DNA of 64,000 nucleotides, from positions 186,001 through 250,000 of the forward strand of contig DASPNR010000030.1 in NCBI GenBank assembly GCA_035626395.1, written 5' to 3'. The notes under the pieces are model-generated. The model was not told where the DNA came from. It saw only the letters and a program-made list of their open reading frames with translations, and ran no database searches. Both the position numbers and the translations under genes were made by a program. The stretch comes from Candidatus Limnocylindrales bacterium. Lineage in GTDB: Bacteria; Desulfobacterota; Binatia; UBA1149; CAITLU01. Positions 25,234-32,637 of the stretch are shown in pieces; position 1 is the first letter of the stretch; each line of letters begins with the position of its first letter.

Positions 25234-26148
25234 ATGCTTTCTCGTGCGGGAGTCATGGTGGCCGCCGGTAGGGAAGGGGCCGGCGCGCGCGGCGACAGAA
25301 CCGTCTCGGACGCCTCCCGCGCCGGCGACGTCCTGGCGGCGGCCGCGCGCGGCGACGCCGTTGCCACCGAAGTGCATGCAGCCCTTGCGGGCGAGGACGC
25401 GGCCGTGGCGGTCGAGGGCTTCAGCCTCTGGTACGGCAGCGCTCAGGCGCTGCACGACGTCTCGATGATCGTGCCGCGCGGAAAGGTCACCGCGCTCATC
25501 GGCCCTTCGGGCTGCGGCAAGTCGACGCTGCTGCGCTCGGTCAACCGTCTCAACGACCTGGTCCAGAACGTGCGCATCCGCGGCGACATGAAGCTGTCGG
25601 GACGCTCCATCTACGACGACTCGGTCGACGTCATCGCGCTGCGCAAGCGCATGGGCATGGTCTTCCAGAAACCCAATCCGTTCCCGATGAGCATCTACGA
25701 GAACATCGTCTACCCGCTGCGCATCGACGGCGAGCGCGACCGCACCGTTCTCGATGAGGTCTGCGAGACCAGCCTGCGCGGCGCGGCGCTATGGGACGAG
25801 GTGAAGGACCGGCTGCACCAGAGCGCGCTCGGATTGTCGGGCGGGCAGCAGCAGCGGCTCTGCATCGCCAGAGCGATCGCCGCCGACCCCGAGGTCCTGC
25901 TGATGGACGAGCCGTGCTCGGCGCTCGATCCCATCGCCACCGGCCGCATCGAGGAACTGATCGCCGAGCTGCAGGGCGAGTACACGATCCTGATCGTGAC
26001 CCACAACATGCAGCAGGCCTCGCGCACCAGCGACTATACGGCCTTCATGTATCTGGGCCGGCTGATCGAGTACGGCGGCACCTACGAGATGTTCAGCCGC
26101 CCGCACCTGAAGGCGACCGAAGCCTACGTCTCGGGCCGTTTCGGCTGA
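25234..26148 (+). CDS. pstB: Phosphate ABC transporter ATP-binding protein PstB
   Basis: A 304-residue ATPase: Walker [22 protein letters not shown]-loop [16 protein letters not shown], signature [16 protein letters not shown], Walker [14 protein letters not shown] and H-loop [18 protein letters not shown], all typical of PstB. About 55 extra N-terminal residues (Gly/Ala/Arg-rich) precede the ABC domain; GAGGAGG just before the ATG at 25234 supports this start, but an internal start cannot be excluded. It energises phosphate import through PstCA. Confidence 0.94.
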   Translation: MLSRAGVMVAAGREGAGARGDRTVSDASRAGDVLAAAARGDAVATEVHAALAGEDAAVAVEGFSLWYGSAQALHDVSMIVPRGKVTALIGPSGCGKSTLLRSVNRLNDLVQNVRIRGDMKLSGRSIYDDSVDVIALRKRMGMVFQKPNPFPMSIYENIVYPLRIDGERDRTVLDEVCETSLRGAALWDEVKDRLHQSALGLSGGQQQRLCIARAIAADPEVLLMDEPCSALDPIATGRIEELIAELQGEYTILIVTHNMQQASRTSDYTAFMYLGRLIEYGGTYEMFSRPHLKATEAYVSGRFG

Positions 26149-26161
26149 GCAGGGGGAGGAA

Positions 26162-26830
26162 GTGGCCAAGCACATCGCGCACGAGATCGAGAAGCTCAAG
26201 CGCCAGATCCTGGAGCTGGCAGCGCTGGTCGAAGAGGCCGTCGCCAGAAGCGTTGCGGCGTTCAGTGATCGCGATGCCGCGCTGGGACAGCAGATCATCG
26301 AAGCCGACGATCGCATCGATGTCATGGAGGTGGACGTGGAGGAGGAATGCCTCAAGCTGCTGGCGCTGTACCAGCCGGTGGCACAGGACCTCAGGTTCAT
26401 CGTCGCCTGCTTTCGTCTCAACAGCGACCTCGAGCGCATCGGCGACCTTGCCGTGAACATCGCCGAGCAGGCGGTCTACCTGTCGGGAGTGCCGGCGCCC
26501 TCGGTCAGGCCGCTGGACGTGGGCGCTTTCGCGAAGCACGTTCGCGCGATGCTGTCGGGAGCGCTGGACGGATTCGTCAACATGGATGCGGGCACCGCCC
26601 GCCGCGTGTGCGCCGCCGACGACGAAGCCGACCGCATGCACCGCGACACGTTCACGCGCGTCGAGGAAGCCGTGCGGAGGTATCCCGCCGAGTTCGCGGT
26701 GCTGACGCACTACCTGTCGGTGTCGCGCTACCTCGAACGCATCGCCGATCACGCGACCAACATCGCCGAGGACGTCATCTACATGGTCGAGGGAGAGATC
26801 GTGCGCCACCGGGAGCCGACCGAGCGCTGA
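26162..26830 (+). CDS. phoU: Phosphate signalling protein PhoU
   Basis: A 222-residue helical protein starting with GTG behind GGGGAGGA. Two three-helix PhoU repeats are visible, with metal-binding-type motifs EADDRIDVMEVDVEEE and AADDEADRMHRDTF, and the paired LRFIVACFRLNSDLERIGDLAVNIAE and LTHYLSVSRYLERIADHATNIAEDVIYMVEG segments. PhoU couples Pst transporter state to PhoR so that the regulon is off when phosphate is ample. It closes the operon 13 bp after pstB. Confidence 0.94.
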   Translation: MAKHIAHEIEKLKRQILELAALVEEAVARSVAAFSDRDAALGQQIIEADDRIDVMEVDVEEECLKLLALYQPVAQDLRFIVACFRLNSDLERIGDLAVNIAEQAVYLSGVPAPSVRPLDVGAFAKHVRAMLSGALDGFVNMDAGTARRVCAADDEADRMHRDTFTRVEEAVRRYPAEFAVLTHYLSVSRYLERIADHATNIAEDVIYMVEGEIVRHREPTER

Positions 26831-27090
26831 AGCGTTTTCCCCACGTCCTTTTTTCTCGCAGAGCCGAGGGCGAACGGATGACGGCGGCTGCGGCGCGCAT
26901 GCCGCAAAAGCCCATATTGAACCGTCTCCTCTCGGCCCGCTGTCTCGCTCCAATACACGGCCGGCGACGCCCCCGATGGATGAAAAATCAGCGACTTCGG
27001 AGGCTTGGGCGCGTGCACGAGAAACGGTCCGTCCCTTGCTCCGTCCAGTGCGACCGGCGTTCCGACGTTGCCGGCCGAGAGGAGCATCGG

Positions 27091-27465
27091 ATGAGGATCA
27101 GCGCGTACGCAGCCGCCAAGACGAACGAAGCGCCCGAGATGGCCCGCGAGCCCGAAGGCCGCCTGATGCTCGCCGTCCTCGAAGACGCCCTGGTCTGCTT
27201 CCAGCGCGGCCTCGAATCGGAAGTTCCCGACCACCGCCGGCATTTCTGGGCAGTCAATCGCTGGGTGGCCAGCACGGAAAGCGACTGGCTGTTCTCGTTC
27301 GAGAACATCTGCACGACGCTCAAGCTCGACCCGCAGTACATCCGCGCGGGCCTGCGCGAGATGAAGGTGAAGGCTCGCATGCAGGGCGTCGCCTCCAAGC
27401 AGCGCATCGTGCGGCGCGAGCGGGCACACCGGCGCACCAGACTCTGCGCGACCGCGACCGCCTGA
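27091..27465 (+). CDS. Conserved small protein of deltaproteobacterial type
   Basis: A 124-residue basic protein. Start 27091 follows GAGAGGAG by six bases; the open frame upstream overlaps phoU in another frame. It contains LAVLEDALVCFQRGLES, a WVASTESDWLFSFENICTTLKLDPQYIRAGLREMK core and an Arg-rich tail. I recall short uncharacterised proteins with an F-S-F-E-N-x-C-x-x-L-x-x-D-P-x-Y-x-R-x-G-L motif in Geobacter-like bacteria, where they stand alone. The DPxYxRxGL helix may bind nucleic acid, which is a guess. Not clearly part of the pho operon. Confidence 0.7.
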   Translation: MRISAYAAAKTNEAPEMAREPEGRLMLAVLEDALVCFQRGLESEVPDHRRHFWAVNRWVASTESDWLFSFENICTTLKLDPQYIRAGLREMKVKARMQGVASKQRIVRRERAHRRTRLCATATA

Positions 27466-27540
27466 CGCGTATCGCGGGTCCGCAAGCAACGGCTGCAGCG
27501 CCGAGCGCCCGTGCGCTCGCGCTGCGGCCAGCTTTTTCGC

Positions 27541-28551
27541 CTAGTCTCCCTCCAGAAGCTTCTCGAACTCGGCCACGTCGCGGCGCATCGCCGCAAGCTG
27601 CTCCTGCGTCAACGATCGTCGCTCGGTGCCGTGGTACTGGAGTGGATCGAGCGTCTTTTCGCCGCGATCGAGCTGGTAGTGGAGATGAGGAGCGGTCGAA
27701 CGACCGGTGTTGCCGGTCAGCGCTATGACCTGGCCCGCGCTGACCTTGTCACCCTGCTGCACGCGGTTCTCCGACAGGTGCAGGAACTTGGCGAGGACGC
27801 CGTCATCGAAGCGCACCTCGATGCAGTTGCCGTTGGCGTTCCAGTTCCAGTTGACGCGAGTCACCGTGCCCGCGCGCGGCGAGCGCACCTCGGTCCCGAC
27901 CGGCGTCTTGAAATCCATTCCCTTGTGCGTAGGCCGGTCCTTGAGAAGGCTCGTGATCTGCTCGTAGTGATCGAGCGGCCCGTTCTTCAGACGTAGCGCA
28001 GCCTCCGACCCGTCCGGATGCCAGTAGCTGGCATAGGTGTCGCCCGGCATCTTCCAGCGATAGGCGTGGATTGCCTTCCCGAGCTTCTTCGACTGCAGGC
28101 TGGCGGCGGCAATCTCGGGAAAGCCGTCGGCACCGATCCGCCAGACGGCCGTCAGGCTGTCGCCGCGCTGCAGGTCGCGGCGCAGGTCCAGGTCCCAGAC
28201 GAACAGACGCGTGTAGACGCTGCTCAAGGCGTCGCCGGCTTCGCCCGCTTCCACCTGGAATGTCCGCGCCAGCGAGTGCTCCACCGTTCCGCGCAGGATG
28301 CTCCACTCGCCGCTGCCGCGTTCGGGCTCGTCCTCATCCTGCTCCGCATCGGCCGCGGCGCCGGCGGCTTCGCGCGGCTGATCCGCGGGCTCGGCTGGCG
28401 CACCGGCCACGGGGACCTCCGGCGGCGGCTCGAACAGAGGCGCGTCGGCCCGCTCGGAGCCGGAGCCGCCAAAGAGCAGCACGACGTTGAGCGCCAGCGA
28501 GCAGGCAAGAAGTCCGTAGAGCACCCAGGGCGTGTCGTTGTTTGCGGGCAT
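27541..28551 (-). CDS. M23 family metallopeptidase (murein endopeptidase), membrane anchored
   Basis: A 336-residue protein. Start 28551 gives MPANNDTPWVLYGLLACSLALNVVLLFG, a single N-terminal anchor; the extension to 28692 is not credible. An acidic Pro-rich linker follows, then an OapA/NlpD-like N-terminal region (ILRGTVEHSLARTF, LFVWDLDLRRDLQRGDSLTAVW), and the LytM domain THKGMDFKTPVGTEVRSPRAGTVTRV, ending HLHYQLDRG. Zinc ligands are H of THKGMDF, the Asp four residues on, and H of HLHYQ. It likely cleaves peptidoglycan cross-links in the periplasm. It is divergent from the L,D-transpeptidase gene, another wall enzyme. Confidence 0.9.
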   Translation of the reverse strand: MPANNDTPWVLYGLLACSLALNVVLLFGGSGSERADAPLFEPPPEVPVAGAPAEPADQPREAAGAAADAEQDEDEPERGSGEWSILRGTVEHSLARTFQVEAGEAGDALSSVYTRLFVWDLDLRRDLQRGDSLTAVWRIGADGFPEIAAASLQSKKLGKAIHAYRWKMPGDTYASYWHPDGSEAALRLKNGPLDHYEQITSLLKDRPTHKGMDFKTPVGTEVRSPRAGTVTRVNWNWNANGNCIEVRFDDGVLAKFLHLSENRVQQGDKVSAGQVIALTGNTGRSTAPHLHYQLDRGEKTLDPLQYHGTERRSLTQEQLAAMRRDVAEFEKLLEGD

Positions 28552-28801
28552 TGCGGGCCTCGAAGGAAGAAGGGGCGGCACCCCTCGGGTTTCGGCCGCG
28601 CGAGCGGCCCGAAAAGCGACACGTCTAACGCCGCTTCGACCGGCGGTCCAACGAGCGGTGTGCCTTGCACGGTGCGCCGTGCGACCTCGCACAGCGGCTG
28701 CGGGTGCAGTTCATTTTCCGGCCCGACAATGCCACTAGGACCGGCGCGGCCGTGCCGTCGCTGGCGGCGCGGCCGCAGACGTTCTGCAGAATCACGGGCT
28801 C

Positions 28802-30124
28802 ATGGACATCCTGCGCACCCTTCTTCTGATCCTGGCCATCGGTGTACTCGCGTGCGTGGGTGGTCCGGCGTCGGCTCAGCCGTGGCCGCCGTCGTCGATT
28901 CCCGAGCCCGAGCCCGACATGGTCCCGTGGGGCCCTCGCGATCGCGACGCGTACCGCGAGCGTGACGAGTACGCCGAGCGCCGTGCTTCCGGCGCCGCCG
29001 CCCAGCTCTGGCTGCTCGAGCAGGCGCTGGATCGCTATCGCGAAATCGAGCGGCGCGGCGGCTGGAAGAAGGTCCCGACCGACCTGTCGATGGGCCCGCC
29101 GTATTCCTACGACTGCCGGCGCATCGAGATGCTCGAGGACCGGCTGCTGGCCGAAGGATACCTGCGCCGGCGCAGTACGCCGCCGCCTCCGCCGCCGGTG
29201 CCGATGCCACCCGCAGGCAATCCGCCACGACCCGTCGCGCCGCCTCCGCCGCCCGAGCCTCTCGGCCAGGGCGGCCCATGCGAGTACGGCCGTACGCTGG
29301 CCGACGCCGTGCGTGCATTCCAGAAGGACCGCAAGGTGCTCGGCGACGGCCAGGTCGGAGCGCTGACGTTTGCGGAGCTCAATCGGCCGGTCGGCGAGAT
29401 CGTCGACATCCTCGAGCAGGACGTGGAGCGGTGGCGAGACGTGTCGCTGGACCCGTCGGGAACCTACCTGCTCGTGAACATCCCGTTCTTCGAGCTCATC
29501 GCCTACGAGCGTGGCCGCGAAGCGCTGCGAATGCCGGTGATCGTGGGGCTGCCGACCTGGCAGACTCCGTTGTTCAGCGACGAGCTCGAGCACATCATCG
29601 TCAACCCGGACTGGGGAATTCCCGACACCATCGCCAAGAGCGAGATCTGGCCGCTGCAGAAACGCGATCCGAATTATTTCAAGCGCGAAGGCATTACCGG
29701 AGGCGAGGGCGGCCTGCGCCAGAAGCCGGGGCCGCGCAACCCGCTCGGCCGCATCAAGTTCATGATGCCCAACAAGTACAACGTCTACCTCCACGACACG
29801 CCGCACAAGAAGGCGTTCAACGCCGCCGTGCGCGCGCTCAGCCACGGCTGCATTCGTCTGAGCCAGCCGATCGAGCTGGCCACGTACCTGCTGCGCGACT
29901 CGGAGTGGAGCCCGCGCCGCCTTCAGGCCGCGATCAGCTCCGGCCGCACCCAGCGGATCAACCTGCCGCAGCACATGCCGGTGCACATCATCTACTCCAC
30001 GTCGCGCGTGAACGAGGACGGCAGAGTCGAGTTGCGGCCGGATGTGTACCGCAAGAACCGGCGGTCGCATCGCCCGCCGCCGCCGGTCGAGCGCATGGGA
30101 GAGGAGATCGACGTCGGGCCGTAA
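28802..30124 (+). CDS. YcbB-type L,D-transpeptidase with Pro-rich linker
   Basis: A 440-residue exported protein with signal peptide (LLLILAIGVLACVGGPASAQ). Residues 90-190 hold a split peptidoglycan-binding-like region interrupted by a long polyproline segment (residues 125-150) and ending ADAVRAFQKDRKVLGDGQVGALTFAELN. The YkuD catalytic domain spans about 215-400: IVNPDWGIPDTIAKSEI, then the active site ALSHGCIRLSQPIELATYLL with catalytic Cys. The spacing resembles E. coli YcbB/LdtD. It makes 3-3 cross-links or attaches proteins to murein. It diverges from the M23 peptidase, sharing a 250-bp promoter region in which I see no clear operator. Confidence 0.88.
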   Translation: MDILRTLLLILAIGVLACVGGPASAQPWPPSSIPEPEPDMVPWGPRDRDAYRERDEYAERRASGAAAQLWLLEQALDRYREIERRGGWKKVPTDLSMGPPYSYDCRRIEMLEDRLLAEGYLRRRSTPPPPPPVPMPPAGNPPRPVAPPPPPEPLGQGGPCEYGRTLADAVRAFQKDRKVLGDGQVGALTFAELNRPVGEIVDILEQDVERWRDVSLDPSGTYLLVNIPFFELIAYERGREALRMPVIVGLPTWQTPLFSDELEHIIVNPDWGIPDTIAKSEIWPLQKRDPNYFKREGITGGEGGLRQKPGPRNPLGRIKFMMPNKYNVYLHDTPHKKAFNAAVRALSHGCIRLSQPIELATYLLRDSEWSPRRLQAAISSGRTQRINLPQHMPVHIIYSTSRVNEDGRVELRPDVYRKNRRSHRPPPPVERMGEEIDVGP

Positions 30125-30146
30125 CGGGCAGTGACGGCGCGGCGCC

Positions 30147-31910
30147 TCAGCGCCCGGCCTGCGGCAGCGCGAACACGAACAGTGCGCTGCCGCGCGTCCC
30201 GCCGTACATCTCCGGCGCGAAGCCCTTCATCCAGCCGCCCCACCCCGTGGGCACCGCAACGTACTGCCTGCCGTCGACCGAATACGTGACGGGGTTGGAG
30301 TGGATGCCCGTGCCGGTCTGGAACTGCCAGAGCAGCTTTCCGGTGCGTGCATCGAACGCATCGAATTCCCCGGTGGGCTCGCCGGCGAAGATCAGTCCGC
30401 CGGCGGTGGACAGGAGCGAGCTGAGCATGGGATGGCGGCCCTTCCACGCCCACACCTGACGCCCTGTCGCAGGATCGAATGCCTTGATCTGTCCGCCGCG
30501 CACCTGCTGCGGTGAAACGATCGCATCGCCGCCCCACCACGAAAGCCCCTCGCGAAACTCGGTGCGCATGCGGCGGAAGGTCCCGCATGCATCGACGGTC
30601 GGCGTGTAGAGCAGGCCGGTCTGCGGGCTGTAGGTCGCGTGCGGCCATTCCTTGGCGCCAGCGGGTCCGGGACAGATCTCGACGCCTTCTTCGGTCGGAG
30701 ACAATGCGACGCGCACGTTGCCCGAACGATCGATGCTGCCCCACGTCGTTTCGCTGAACGGCTGCACGCTGACGAGCGCGCCGTTGGTGCGGTCGAGGAT
30801 GAACAGGTAGCCGTTCTTGTCGAAGTGGGCCAGCAGCCGGCGCCCGCCGCGATCGAAGAGGATCATCTCGTTGACGCCGTCGTAGTCCCACAGGTCATGA
30901 GGCGTGAACTGGTAGTGCCACTTGCGCCGGCCGGTGTCCGGATCCAGGGCGACGACGCTGTTGGTGAAGAGGTTGTCGCCGGGCCGGACGGTGCCGTCGA
31001 AGTCCGGCGATGGGTTGGCTGTGCCCCAGTACAGAGTGTTGAGCGCGGGGTCGTAGGTGCCGGTTATCCATGCGGCTCCTCCGCCGCGCTCCCACGAGCC
31101 TTCCTGCTGCCAGGTCTCGCTCCCCTCCTCGCCCGGCTTGGGCACGTTGTAGTGACGCCACGCCGGCTGTCCGGTGTCGACGTAGAAGGCGTCGATGTGC
31201 CCTCGCACCCCGTACTCGGCGCCCGAGGAGCCGACGATGACCTTGTCGCGCACCACCAGCGGCGCCATCGTCGCGCTCTCGCCGGCTTTCACGTCGACGA
31301 ACGTCTTCTGCCACACCAACTCGCCGGTGGACGCGTCGAGGGCGAGCAGCTGCCCATTGATGGTCGCCATGAAGACGAGGCCGCGCGCGACAGCGACGCC
31401 GCGATTGACGTTGCCGCAGCACAACGGCACGTCCAGCGGGATCGGGTGCCGATAGCGCCAGAACAGCTTCCCGGTGGCCGCATCGAGCGCCCACAGGTAC
31501 CCATCCCATCCCGACAGATAGAGGACGCCGTCGACGACGATCGGTGCGGCTTCGAGCGAGTAGGTTGCAGGGGCGGCGATCAGGCCCAGCACGCCGGCCT
31601 GGAATACCCATGCCGGCTGCAGCCTGCGCACGTTGCCGGTGTTGATCTGGTCGAGCGTGCTGAAGCGCTGGCCGTCGTACGCGCCGTAGTAGGTCAGCCA
31701 GTTGTGCGGCTCCTGCCGGGCGCGTTCGAGCCGCTGCGCGCTGACCGCGCGGACCACCGGCGGCGCTGCGCCCTTTTTCGATGCGTCCAGCTCATCGAAG
31801 CGCACGCTGGTCTGCGTGATGGGATACTGCGCGGGCACGTGCCGGCATCCCGGCAACGCAACCACCGCCGCAGCAACGACGAGGATGGCAGGCGCCAGCA
31901 TTCGCGTCAC
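30147..31910 (-). CDS. PQQ-dependent alcohol dehydrogenase-like quinoprotein, lipoprotein
   Basis: A 587-residue eight-bladed quinoprotein. The N-terminus VVAAAVVALPGC is a lipobox, so it should be membrane tethered on the periplasmic side. The vicinal disulfide motif CCGNVNRGVAV that contacts PQQ is intact, as are propeller W-motifs (GKLFWRYRHP, GELVWQKTF, GRRKWHYQFTPHDLWDYDG, GRQVWAWKG, GKLLWQFQTGTGIHSNPVTY). There is no C-terminal cytochrome c domain, so it is type I-like and needs an external electron acceptor. The cupredoxin gene directly upstream overlaps by ATGA and is a good candidate for that role. Substrate alcohol unknown. Confidence 0.88.
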   Translation of the reverse strand: MTRMLAPAILVVAAAVVALPGCRHVPAQYPITQTSVRFDELDASKKGAAPPVVRAVSAQRLERARQEPHNWLTYYGAYDGQRFSTLDQINTGNVRRLQPAWVFQAGVLGLIAAPATYSLEAAPIVVDGVLYLSGWDGYLWALDAATGKLFWRYRHPIPLDVPLCCGNVNRGVAVARGLVFMATINGQLLALDASTGELVWQKTFVDVKAGESATMAPLVVRDKVIVGSSGAEYGVRGHIDAFYVDTGQPAWRHYNVPKPGEEGSETWQQEGSWERGGGAAWITGTYDPALNTLYWGTANPSPDFDGTVRPGDNLFTNSVVALDPDTGRRKWHYQFTPHDLWDYDGVNEMILFDRGGRRLLAHFDKNGYLFILDRTNGALVSVQPFSETTWGSIDRSGNVRVALSPTEEGVEICPGPAGAKEWPHATYSPQTGLLYTPTVDACGTFRRMRTEFREGLSWWGGDAIVSPQQVRGGQIKAFDPATGRQVWAWKGRHPMLSSLLSTAGGLIFAGEPTGEFDAFDARTGKLLWQFQTGTGIHSNPVTYSVDGRQYVAVPTGWGGWMKGFAPEMYGGTRGSALFVFALPQAGR

Positions 31911-32506
31911 GGCCGCTTCTGTCTCGGGCGATCCAGCCGCGCCTCCTCGTCCACCGTGCCCTTGACGATGACGAGCCCGAGCATGCCACGGCCTGCATGA
32001 TTGGAAACCGGGCAGCCGAACCAGTACAGCCCCGGCTGATCGAGCTCCAGGGTGGCGCGGCCTCTGGTCTTCGGCGGCAGATCGAGCAGATGCCGCTCGC
32101 CCTTGTTCGGCAGGAAAGCCATGTGATGAGCCGTATCCTCGTTCGAGATGTCCAGGTGGATCCGTCCGCCTCGGGGCATCACCACGATGGCAGGCTTCCA
32201 GATGTACTCGTTCTCCGGCACCGCGATTGCGGCATGCATGACGCCGTCGGCGCCGACGCGGGCGCGCGTGAGGCCGCCATGCGCGAAGAGCCGCCCCACG
32301 ATGGCCTCGTTCTGATGATCCACCTCGGGCAGCTCGTTCACGAGCGCCACCATCTCCGGCGTGAGCTGCTTCAGCGCGTTGGGGCGAAGCAGGCGCGCGT
32401 ACTCACATGCGGCCAGCATCGTGACCGCCACCGCGGTTGATGCGGCACGCAGCCTGCGCGAACCAGCCATCGCTCGATCCTTCGCGCTCAAAGCCGGATC
32501 CGTCAA
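31907..32506 (-). CDS. Cupredoxin-domain lipoprotein, partner of the PQQ dehydrogenase
   Basis: A 199-residue protein (an ATG at 32470 would give 187 residues and a tighter signal sequence). VAVTMLAACEYARLL is a lipobox. The C-terminal half is a plastocyanin/azurin-like fold: GRIHLDISNEDTAHHMAFLPN gives one His ligand and LYWFGCPVSNHAGRGMLGLVIV gives Cys, His and Met, a complete type 1 copper site. It resembles the PQQ-associated MSMEG_3727-type family that I recall from mycobacteria. Its stop overlaps the dehydrogenase start, implying coupled translation; electron transfer from PQQ to this copper is the natural inference. Confidence 0.8.
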   Translation of the reverse strand: MTDPALSAKDRAMAGSRRLRAASTAVAVTMLAACEYARLLRPNALKQLTPEMVALVNELPEVDHQNEAIVGRLFAHGGLTRARVGADGVMHAAIAVPENEYIWKPAIVVMPRGGRIHLDISNEDTAHHMAFLPNKGERHLLDLPPKTRGRATLELDQPGLYWFGCPVSNHAGRGMLGLVIVKGTVDEEARLDRPRQKRP

Positions 32507-32598
32507 GACGCTTGCGAGGGAATCCTCGAGACGCCTCAGCCGGCGTAACGGATGCGGGCGCCCTCGGTTCGGCGCGCTGACTAATTCCGGCTTGCGAA

Positions 32599-32621
32599 TA
32601 CATGTATGAATGATACATGTA
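32599..32621 (+). promoter_or_regulatory. Perfect palindromic operator (NsrR/Rrf2-like) before the sulfite/nitrite reductase
   Basis: TACATGTAT and ATACATGTA flank a 5-base spacer (GAATG), a perfect 9+9 inverted repeat. Its ATGTAT-N5-ATACAT core follows the layout of NsrR-type Rrf2 operators. It covers a possible -10 (TACATG at 32614-32619, 16 bases after TTGCGA at 32592), so a bound regulator would block initiation. It lies in the 110-bp space shared with the divergent cupredoxin gene. Confidence 0.65.
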
Positions 32622-32637
32622 CACCGTGAGCCTGTTC

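Noticed and set aside
23464-25455. 663-codon minus-strand frame opposite pstA
   Set aside because: Shadow of the real gene; no recognisable protein.
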